From NCBI GenBank assembly GCA_022564455.1, contig JADFLK010000049.1, forward strand, positions 1 to 9,932: a stretch of 9,932 bases of DNA, in the 5' to 3' direction. The stretch comes from Bacteroidota bacterium. GTDB lineage: Bacteria > Bacteroidota > Rhodothermia > Rhodothermales > Rubricoccaceae. The notes beneath the pieces are model-generated. The model searched no databases. It was not told the DNA's origin and saw only the letters and a list, made by a program, of their open reading frames with translations. Positions 1 through 5,786 of the stretch are shown here, piece by piece; position 1 is the stretch's first letter, and each line of letters opens with the position of its first letter. Made by a program: the position numbers and the translations under genes.

Positions 1-1
1 G

Positions 2-862
<861 letters not shown>

Positions 863-891
863 ACCAAACGGAGGAGCATTCCACAAGCCAC

Positions 892-1656
892 CTACGCACT
901 CAAAAACGTCGCATAAAACACCAATGCTGCCCCGGCTGCGGTGAAGACATGCCAGAAACCGTGGCCCCAGCCGTGAAGCGGGAAGGTGCGCTTCTTGTCC
1001 AGATTCCAGATGAGGAACGCCAGGGCGAACAGCAAGAAGGAGGCGAGGAGAAACGGCCAGGCGCCCCAATTGCCACGTAGCCCCATGTGCAATAGTGTCA
1101 GTCCGTAAGCCAGTCCGAGGAAGATGCCAATGCGAAGGTGCATGTCCTGCTTGTAGCGCGGGCTCAGGAAATATGCCGCCAGCCCGGCGATAACGAACAT
1201 GAGGAGGGAGGTAAGCCAGTCTGGTAGTCCGATTAGCACTGCCGCTGAGTACGTGGCCAGGGCGGAAAAGACGGTATAGATGCCGGTCACGTCGAGCATG
1301 CCGGCCCACCGCGTAGAGAAAGCGTGGTAGAGCGACGAGCCCACGCAGAGGTAGACCATCGTAGCGGCGAAAACGTAAGCGGGCGGCGTTTTGAGGACTA
1401 TTGCCGGAAAGAGCCCCGCCGCCAGGTAGGCCAGGTTCGAGTACGTGTTGACGGGCTGCTGGGGGAGTTTCAGCAATCCTTGCGAGCAACTTTTCAACTC
1501 GGCCTCGTGCCAGCCGCCTGCACACGGTACGTAGTCATCCATCAGAATGGACGGTCTGACAAACTTAAAAGCGGCGGCGAAAAGGAGCGCCATGAAAATG
1601 ACTGCGCCAGCCGTGAAGACGACCGCACCTGCGACGGCGGAAAGAGCGAGGATCAT
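892..1656 (-). CDS. CREST-superfamily membrane hydrolase, alkaline ceramidase-like
   Basis: This 254-residue protein is almost entirely hydrophobic, with about seven candidate membrane segments, the first at residues 2-30. The pattern N70-T-Y-S73-N74 resembles the N-T-x-S-N motif of alkaline ceramidases. The zinc site typical of the CREST superfamily is visible: S107-x3-H111, D122 exactly 11 residues after H111, and H232-x3-H236 in HGFWHVFTAAG. This matches the S/H/D/H/H set known from human ACER3 (S77, H81, D92, H217, H221). The family hydrolyses amide bonds of membrane lipids such as ceramides; the substrate here is unknown. An acidic residue before N-T in ACER3 is glutamine here (QQPVNT), so calcium regulation may differ. 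The start is the ATG at 1654-1656, preceded by a weak purine stretch (AGGTAG). It lies downstream of the DUF3592 gene on the same strand, separated by a repeat-bearing spacer. A generic ceramidase-domain membrane protein is the fallback call. Confidence 0.85.
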   Translation of the reverse strand: MILALSAVAGAVVFTAGAVIFMALLFAAAFKFVRPSILMDDYVPCAGGWHEAELKSCSQGLLKLPQQPVNTYSNLAYLAAGLFPAIVLKTPPAYVFAATMVYLCVGSSLYHAFSTRWAGMLDVTGIYTVFSALATYSAAVLIGLPDWLTSLLMFVIAGLAAYFLSPRYKQDMHLRIGIFLGLAYGLTLLHMGLRGNWGAWPFLLASFLLFALAFLIWNLDKKRTFPLHGWGHGFWHVFTAAGAALVFYATFLSA

Positions 1657-1728
1657 GGGATCTACCTGTCTTGATCACCTGACAAGGTAGGGCTCGGGCT
1701 GCTATTGATAACGAAAGACAGAAGAAGC

Positions 1729-1770
1729 GCCAAGTACCAAATCCCAAGTACCAAGAGCGAACCACGAAGA
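1729..1770. repeat. Degenerate 14-bp tandem array (CCAAGTACCAA type)
   Basis: Three consecutive 14-bp units are visible: GCCAAGTACCAAAT (1729-1742), CCCAAGTACCAAGA (1743-1756) and a more diverged GCGAACCACGAAGA (1757-1770). Each unit splits into two similar 7-mers. The array lies in the roughly 145-bp spacer between the CREST hydrolase start (1656) and the DUF3592 stop (1802). The 13-bp word TCCCAAGTACCAA at 1742-1754 recurs exactly at 2772-2784, inside the coding start of the four-helix-bundle gene. Confidence 0.8.
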
Positions 1771-1801
1771 ACAAGCCGCTACGCCCTTCTCTCTTTTCAC
1801 G

Positions 1802-1829
1802 TTACCCTTTCTCCATTACCCTTTCCCCC
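1802..1829. repeat. Two 14-bp units overlapping the DUF3592 stop codon
   Basis: On the plus strand TTACCCTTTCTCCA (1802-1815) is followed by TTACCCTTTCCCCC (1816-1829), 11 of 14 identical. On the minus strand these encode the last residues of the DUF3592 protein (GERVMEKG) and its TAA stop, so the repeat forms the end of the gene. The period matches the neighbouring 1729-1770 array, but the sequence is different. Confidence 0.7.
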
Positions 1830-2290
1830 GGATCTCCCTCCCTCTTTAAAAACCGGTTCCACCCGGCCACCATCCACGACAGTCCGAGCGCGCCGATCAG
1901 CGCCATGGCGGCGAAGCTAAACGTGAGCACCCACTGCGCGCGGCGGTGCTCGTTCTGGACGATCTGGCCTGATTCCACATCTACACGTATCTGGATGGTC
2001 TCTCCTTCGCGACCTTCCAACTGCTTGATGAACACGAGCTGCATCTCCACCTTGCGCGATTCGACGTGTGTGCCGTCAGGAAGGGTGTACGTGAGATAGA
2101 CCGCCGCGTGCGTGATCTCGCTCCGCTCCCGCACATCCAGCGAATCGATGTGGGCCTCGATGACCTCGCCGTAGTCGGCCGCGTTTTTCTGCCCAAGCCC
2201 CGCTTTGACAAGCGTTCCCGAGATCACGAACATCAACAAGGGAAGCGCCCAAAGCAGCCGCGCGACGATGGGGTTGGAGAGGAAGTTCAT
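1802..2290 (-). CDS. DUF3592-like two-TM membrane protein
   Basis: The 162-residue product has a hydrophobic helix at about residues 11-31, an extracytoplasmic beta-rich segment, and a second helix at about 120-144. The middle reads as the DUF3592 pattern: a short linker (YGEVIEAHIDS), a strand with Y-x-Y-T-x-P-D-G (residues 66-73), and then GREGETIQIRVDVESGQIV, which resembles the family's G-x-x-V-x-V-x-Y-x-P pattern. The biochemical function of the family is not established. The start is the ATG at 2288-2290. Only three bases separate it from the 29-bp repeat at 2294-2322, so the gene has no Shine-Dalgarno sequence and its leader is repeat DNA. The last eight codons come from a 14-bp tandem repeat, so the native C-terminus may have been altered. 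It is co-oriented with the four-helix-bundle and HNH genes upstream. Family call is probable rather than certain. Confidence 0.75.
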   Translation of the reverse strand: MNFLSNPIVARLLWALPLLMFVISGTLVKAGLGQKNAADYGEVIEAHIDSLDVRERSEITHAAVYLTYTLPDGTHVESRKVEMQLVFIKQLEGREGETIQIRVDVESGQIVQNEHRRAQWVLTFSFAAMALIGALGLSWMVAGWNRFLKREGDPGERVMEKG

Positions 2291-2293
2291 TCG

Positions 2294-2322
2294 TGATTAC
2301 GTGAGGTACGTGATTACGTGAA
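2294..2322 (+). repeat. 29-bp inverted repeat, left copy (GTGATTACGTGAGGTAC units)
   Basis: This is the reverse complement of 2814-2842 over all 29 bases. It lies within a tandem pair of 17-bp units, GTGATTACGTGAGGTAC (2293-2309) and GTGATTACGTGAAGTAC (2310-2326). A third degenerate unit may continue to about 2342, over the stop codon of the four-helix-bundle gene. It sits directly before the DUF3592 start codon on the minus strand. Read on the plus strand, it has TGA triplets in all three frames. Confidence 0.9.
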
Positions 2323-2335
2323 GTACGCGAGGGCG

Positions 2336-2803
2336 TCAGTACGGGATCTCAGCGTTCGTACGATACACCACTGCCTCCTCCTCAACCATGTAATTCCTGC
2401 GACGTTGGTCGGGGATCATTGTTAATAGCAACCGAATGATCTGGGTAGTGAGATCGAGGCGATGGGCCGTCACCTCGCTGCTGAACACGTGCCGGCCCTT
2501 GAAATACCATCCTCGCGTCTCTCTCGCAGACCCGAGCGCATAGGTATAAAACCGTGCGCGGTCCTTTCCTGTCCTGTGCGAATAGCCCTCTTCGATGTTC
2601 GCACTGATCGACCCGGCAGATCTCACGAGCTGGTCGGCAATCCTCCTTGAGCGCCTTTCTTCCAGCAGGTTGGATGCATCAAACCAGGCGAGATCAGCCA
2701 GAAACAAGCCGAGCCGATAGGCCTCAATCTTCCACACAGCATCCGCCGTGATGTCGGATGGCACGGTGGCTTCCCAAGTACCAAAAGTAGTCGGTCGCTC
2801 CAT
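2336..2803 (-). CDS. Four-helix bundle protein (23S rRNA intervening-sequence / S23 family)
   Basis: The 155-residue product belongs to the small helical family first known as IVP proteins encoded in 23S rRNA intervening sequences, and related to the Avd accessory proteins of diversity-generating retroelements. Family signatures are clear: AYRLGLFLADLAW (28-40), ADQLVRSAGSISANIEEGYS (56-75), GKDRARFYTYALGSARETRGWYFKG (79-103) and LTTQIIRLLLTMIP (118-131), giving the expected four amphipathic helices. The molecular role is unsettled; nucleic-acid binding by the basic bundle is a common suggestion. I place the start at the ATG 2801-2803 because GGGAG lies just upstream, which is unusual in this window. 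A GTG at 2816-2818 inside the repeat would add five residues. The codons for T6-F7-G8-T9-W10 contain the 13-bp word found in the intergenic array at 1729-1770. No reverse transcriptase, variable repeat or rRNA is nearby, so a retroelement role is not supported here. Confidence 0.92.
   Translation of the reverse strand: MERPTTFGTWEATVPSDITADAVWKIEAYRLGLFLADLAWFDASNLLEERRSRRIADQLVRSAGSISANIEEGYSHRTGKDRARFYTYALGSARETRGWYFKGRHVFSSEVTAHRLDLTTQIIRLLLTMIPDQRRRNYMVEEEAVVYRTNAEIPY
2772..2784. repeat. Copy of the TCCCAAGTACCAA unit inside a coding sequence
   Basis: The 13 bases TCCCAAGTACCAA match 1742-1754 exactly. On the minus strand they supply most of the codons for Phe-Gly-Thr-Trp-Glu at residues 7-11 of the four-helix-bundle protein. 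A one-base-shorter variant, CCAGTACCAAC, occurs at 7656-7666 beside the AACCTTC array. Confidence 0.75.
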
Positions 2804-2813
2804 ATTACTCCCA

Positions 2814-2842
2814 TTCACGTAATCACGTACCTCACGTAATCA
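2814..2842 (-). repeat. 29-bp inverted repeat, right copy
   Basis: This is the exact reverse complement of 2294-2322. On the minus strand it follows the HNH stop codon (TGA at 2850-2848) and ends about 10 bases before the four-helix-bundle ATG. The order reads: stop codon, TTGGC, repeat, GGGAG ribosome site, ATG. The 9885-9932 stretch reads the same way: stop codon TGA, TTGCGG, repeat, then TGGGCGTGATT. Confidence 0.9.
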
Positions 2843-2847
2843 GCCAA

Positions 2848-3357
2848 TCACGCTGCGTACAAATACGGCTTCCAGGACTCTTCCAGCGAGCCGAGGAAAT
2901 CGCGGAGGTACATCACGTGCGAGGGGCGGAACGGGCGGCGGCGTAGCGGCATGTTGGCTTCGTCGGGCGTGTGGTTGCCCTTCTTGTTATTACATGGCAC
3001 ACACGCGGCCACGAGGTTATCCCACGAGTCTGGCCCGCCCCGCGACCTGGGCACCACGTGGTCCAGCGTAAGTCGCTCGCGGCCGCCGCAATACTGGCAT
3101 CGGTTGCCGTCGCGGCGGAGGATGTTGCGGCGCGTGAGCATAATCCGCCGGTAGGGTACGTGCACATACGCCTTCAAACGGACGATGCAGGGCCACGGGA
3201 AGCTCGCGTGCGCCGACCGTACGGCCCGTCCATTAAGCGCCTCCACCAACTCTGCTTTGTGCAGAAATACCATCACCAGCGCCCGCTCAACGCTGCATAC
3301 CGAGAGCGCACGGTAGTCCTGATTGAGCACAAGCACGTGCCCGCTCAGCGCACTCAT
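2848..3357 (-). CDS. HNH endonuclease domain protein (HNH_5-type, COG1403-like)
   Basis: This 169-residue protein has an N-terminal segment starting VLVLNQDYRALSV, typical of a widespread chromosomal HNH family, and a C-terminal HNH nuclease fold. Visible residues are the zinc pair C87-x2-C90 (CQYCGG), the catalytic D99-H100 in LDHVVPRSRGG, W112-D-N114, the second zinc pair C119-x2-C122 (ACVPCN), and N123 followed by KKGN. The site therefore looks intact for metal-dependent nicking or cleavage of DNA. The substrate is unknown and no methylase partner is present. The start is the ATG at 3355-3357. The frame closes with TGA at 2848-2850, which is also the first triplet of the repeat-bearing spacer leading into the four-helix-bundle gene. 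Its family is common as a stand-alone gene in Bacteroidota and cyanobacteria, so a homing role is not implied. Confidence 0.92.
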   Translation of the reverse strand: MSALSGHVLVLNQDYRALSVCSVERALVMVFLHKAELVEALNGRAVRSAHASFPWPCIVRLKAYVHVPYRRIMLTRRNILRRDGNRCQYCGGRERLTLDHVVPRSRGGPDSWDNLVAACVPCNNKKGNHTPDEANMPLRRRPFRPSHVMYLRDFLGSLEESWKPYLYAA

Positions 3358-3483
3358 AATGAGTCACATCCCGCAGAACCGGGACGCCTCGACTGTATGA
3401 AACGGTATGGGAAGGCCGATGGAGGTTAGTTGTTGCAGCGTACTGCCAAAGCAAACGCACCAAAACGAATGCGCGGAAGATAC

Positions 3484-3520
3484 GGCAACGCCCCCCACCA
3501 ACAAGGCAGAGGGCGTTGCC
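3484..3520. terminator. 10-bp perfect stem-loop between the DUF2147 and HNH genes
   Basis: GGCAACGCCC (3484-3493) is the exact reverse complement of GGGCGTTGCC (3511-3520), with a 17-nt loop. It is 48 bp past the DUF2147 stop and 127 bp before the HNH start. No T-tract follows the stem on the minus strand (GTATCTTCC), so it is not a classical intrinsic terminator. It could instead be a regulatory hairpin of the HNH transcript. The rest of the 3358-3568 gap shows nothing I recognise. Confidence 0.45.
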
Positions 3521-3568
3521 CTGACCGTAACGCTTTAGCTATCGGCCGAAATCTTGATGGGAAACGTA

Positions 3569-4000
3569 TTACTGAACGCGCTCCCATACCTGGGTGCGGC
3601 CGAGCAGCGAGATGCCGAAGTAGCCGCGAACCTTGAGGCGGTTGGGGCCATCAAGCTCCATCTTGCAGCGATAGGTGCGGCCGTTCTTCGGGTCGATGAT
3701 GGTGCCGCCCGACCATTCGTCGCCGTCGGGTTCCATGTCCCGCAATACAACGACGCCACGCATGTCGCTGCCTTCGAACTGATCGGCGCAGTCTTCGCAG
3801 AGCCTACCCTCAGGGAGAAGCTTGAGAACGCGGCCAAAGAGCAAGCCGCCCTGCTCGTAGATTTCTATGTGCGACTTCGGCTCGCCGTCGTCGTCGTCAA
3901 TGGTGCGCCACGTTCCGATGGGCGACTGCGCCATGGCGGGGAGGGCAAACGCGAGGAGGGCGAGGAGGCCCAGGATGCGGCTTGAGGTAAGAGTTTTCAT
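3569..4000 (-). CDS. Secreted DUF2147 protein
   Basis: The 143-residue product starts with a clear signal peptide, MKTLTSSRILGLLALLAFAL followed by PAMA-Q, with likely cleavage after residue 24. The mature part carries the DUF2147 hallmarks: P27-I-G-T-W, two cysteines in L67-C-E-D-C71, D91-x-W96-x-G-G-T-I-I-D-P-x-N-G-x-T-Y110, and the end VRGYFGISLLGRTQVWERV (residues 124-142). Members are small exported proteins of unknown function, probably with a lipocalin-like beta fold; some Bacteroidota and Proteobacteria carry several copies. The frame is open upstream to 4165, but the ATG at 3998-4000 gives the expected signal peptide and family length. There is no Shine-Dalgarno sequence. A 171-bp spacer separates it from the YfcC-type gene, in which I see no distinct element. 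Confidence 0.92.
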   Translation of the reverse strand: MKTLTSSRILGLLALLAFALPAMAQSPIGTWRTIDDDDGEPKSHIEIYEQGGLLFGRVLKLLPEGRLCEDCADQFEGSDMRGVVVLRDMEPDGDEWSGGTIIDPKNGRTYRCKMELDGPNRLKVRGYFGISLLGRTQVWERVQ

Positions 4001-4171
4001 GGGATGCTGAGAGAGGCTGATGGTTGGACTGGACTGCAATGTAGCCGGTCCTGGACAGTTTCGAGAGAGTAGGGACGAACAGAACACCCTGAAAGTGATT
4101 TCAAGGAGAAAGTACGCTGTCAAGCCCATTCGGCAAACTGATACGCAAGTGCTGTTCCGAAACACCGAACA

Positions 4172-5653
4172 TTAGAAGCCGATTTGCGCAGCAATGAAGA
4201 GCACAACGAGGCCCAGTACGAACAGCGCAACCTGAAGAGGCAGAATCCAACGTGCCCACGTGGTCCAGGGGACATCCGCAAGCGACAGCACGCCCATGAG
4301 CACGGCGCTGGTGGGGATAATCATGTTGGTAAACCCATCCCCCATCTGGAAAGCGAGCACAGCCGTTTGGCGAGTCACGCCTACGAGGTCTGCGAGCGGG
4401 GCCATTAGCGGCATGGTGAGGGCGGCCTGGCCGCTGCCGGAAGGCACAAAAAAGTTGATGGCGGTTTGTGTACCGAACATGGCCATCGCCGCGCCGGCAG
4501 AACCCATTCCTTCCAGCGCAGTGGCCATCCCGTGGAGAATGGTATCGATCACCTGACCATCCTGAAGCACCACCAGGATACCCCGCGCGATACCGATAAT
4601 AACGGCGGTTGCGACGAGGTCTTTGGCCCCATCCATAAACGACCTGGAGGTTTGGTTGGCGCCGAGCCCGCCTACCCACCCCATAACCACACCCATTGCG
4701 ATGAAGAGCGCCGCAATCTCAATAATGTACCAACCCATTCCGCCTTTCTCGGCCGGCAGCACACCCCACACTAGTACGACCAATCCCAAAAAGAACACGG
4801 CGAGCACGGCTCTTTGCCGTCCGGTAAACGTCTCGTCAGCCTCGTCGAGGTGCATCCCTACCTCTCTTTTGCGACGGTCGAGTTCGGCTGTGGGGCTTTT
4901 CGAGGGATCACTGCGGACGCGCCTGGCATGCCACATCACAAAGCCGATCACGATCGACGTAGTGATGAGCCACAAAACCATCCGAAATCCAGCGCCCGAA
5001 AACAGCGGTACATCTGCTATGCCCTGCGCCACGCCCACCGTGAACGGGTTAAAGAATGCGGCGGCGAAGCCTGCGGCCGACCCCAGGAACGGAATGGCCG
5101 CGCCGGTAAGCGAATCATAGCCGAGAGCGAGAGCCAGCGGTACGAAGATGAGAATGAACGGGATGGTTTCCTCCGCCATCCCGAAAACGGCCCCGCCGAG
5201 CGAGAACAAGACCATGAACAATGGTATGAGCATCATCTCGATCGCTTTGGACCGCTGCGACGCCCGCACCAATCTCCGTAAGGCGGCTGTTACGGCACCC
5301 GTTTTCTCCAGCACGGCGAACGCGCCGCCGATGAACAACACAAACGCTATGATCGGGGCCGCGTCCTCGTCGATGAAACCGAGAATAGGGGCCTGGAAAA
5401 TCATCCCGGCCGAGTGCCGCAGGCGCGGCCACACGCCGGTTGCCTCGCGCTCGATGATCTCGAAGGTGCCGGGCACGACTACCTCACGCGTACCCACTCC
5501 CTCCACTTCCAATTCGGCTTTCTGGTAGGCTCCCGGAGGCACAATCCACGTCAGGATGGCGGCCAGAACGATAATCGAGAAGATGATGAGGGGCGTATCG
5601 GGCGCCTTGAAACGAGAGCGCGTCCCGTCTCCCGTGGTTTCCGTGGTTTCCAT
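4172..5653 (-). CDS. YfcC-family transporter (COG1288)
   Basis: This 493-residue inner-membrane protein has about 11-13 hydrophobic segments. The N-terminus RFKAPDTPLIIFSIIVLAAI leading into LTWIVPPGAYQ (residues 14-43) matches the usual YfcC opening. Other family blocks are IIAFVLFIGGAFAVLEKTGA, FSLGGAVFGMAEETIPF, NPFTVGVAQGIADVPLFSG, TQTAINFFVPSGSGQAALTM and FQMGDGFTNMIIPTS. The two re-entrant-like blocks (NPFTVG and FVPSGSGQA) are what one expects of ion-transporter-type secondary carriers. The family is annotated variously as C4-dicarboxylate or basic amino-acid transport; the substrate cannot be read from sequence. I chose the ATG at 5651-5653 because it gives the usual short cytoplasmic lead. 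An upstream ATG at 5705-5707 would add 18 residues that look unlike the family. The first codons contain a 9-bp tandem duplication (GAAACCACG twice), encoding ETTETT. It is divergent from the TPR gene. Confidence 0.88.
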   Translation of the reverse strand: METTETTGDGTRSRFKAPDTPLIIFSIIVLAAILTWIVPPGAYQKAELEVEGVGTREVVVPGTFEIIEREATGVWPRLRHSAGMIFQAPILGFIDEDAAPIIAFVLFIGGAFAVLEKTGAVTAALRRLVRASQRSKAIEMMLIPLFMVLFSLGGAVFGMAEETIPFILIFVPLALALGYDSLTGAAIPFLGSAAGFAAAFFNPFTVGVAQGIADVPLFSGAGFRMVLWLITTSIVIGFVMWHARRVRSDPSKSPTAELDRRKREVGMHLDEADETFTGRQRAVLAVFFLGLVVLVWGVLPAEKGGMGWYIIEIAALFIAMGVVMGWVGGLGANQTSRSFMDGAKDLVATAVIIGIARGILVVLQDGQVIDTILHGMATALEGMGSAGAAMAMFGTQTAINFFVPSGSGQAALTMPLMAPLADLVGVTRQTAVLAFQMGDGFTNMIIPTSAVLMGVLSLADVPWTTWARWILPLQVALFVLGLVVLFIAAQIGF

Positions 5654-5739
5654 TCGGGCGGAATTACAGGTTGAGATGGATGATGCCGTACGAAGTGGGC
5701 CTAACATACGTTTTCATGGCACATCGCTCACTGTCTTTC

Positions 5740-5751
5740 GGGAGATCTCCC
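5740..5751. promoter_or_regulatory. 12-bp perfect palindrome in the divergent intergenic region
   Basis: GGGAGATCTCCC is a perfect 12-bp palindrome, 36 bases before the TPR start and about 87 bases before the transporter start. Its place between divergent genes suits an operator, but there is only one copy and no recognised consensus. No convincing Bacteroidota -33/-7 promoter pair was found in 5654-5786. Confidence 0.25.
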
Positions 5752-5786
5752 TGCCGACTTCTGAATCGAAGCGTTAACTTTTTAGC

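Larger units (their letters stand above)
2294..2842 (-). mobile_element. Putative four-helix-bundle gene cassette bounded by 29-bp inverted repeats
   Basis: A 549-bp unit consists of a single small gene (2336-2803, minus) between perfect 29-bp inverted repeats at 2294-2322 and 2814-2842. It fits closely between two co-oriented genes: the HNH stop ends at 2848 and the DUF3592 ATG is at 2290. No transposase is present and I see no clear target-site duplication next to the repeats, so mobility is inferred only from structure. A related repeat follows the EnvC gene at the window end. The alternative is a chromosomal gene flanked by copies of a genome-wide repeat. Confidence 0.5.

Noticed and set aside
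863..891. Shared terminator between thiC and the CREST hydrolase gene
   Set aside because: The 29-bp gap shows no inverted repeat or T-run.
2336..2842. Diversity-generating retroelement with the four-helix-bundle protein as Avd
   Set aside because: No reverse transcriptase, template/variable repeat pair or adenine-biased variable C-terminus is visible in the window.
2336..2842. 23S rRNA intervening sequence carrying an IVP gene
   Set aside because: The flanks are protein-coding genes (HNH and DUF3592), not rRNA.
4001..4165. Upstream extension of the DUF2147 frame by 55 residues
   Set aside because: The ATG at 4000 gives a textbook signal peptide and the family's usual length; the extension has no family resemblance.
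5633..5652. 9-bp tandem duplication at the start of the transporter gene as a phase-variation switch
   Set aside because: Only two copies are present and nine is a multiple of three, so slippage would not shift the frame.
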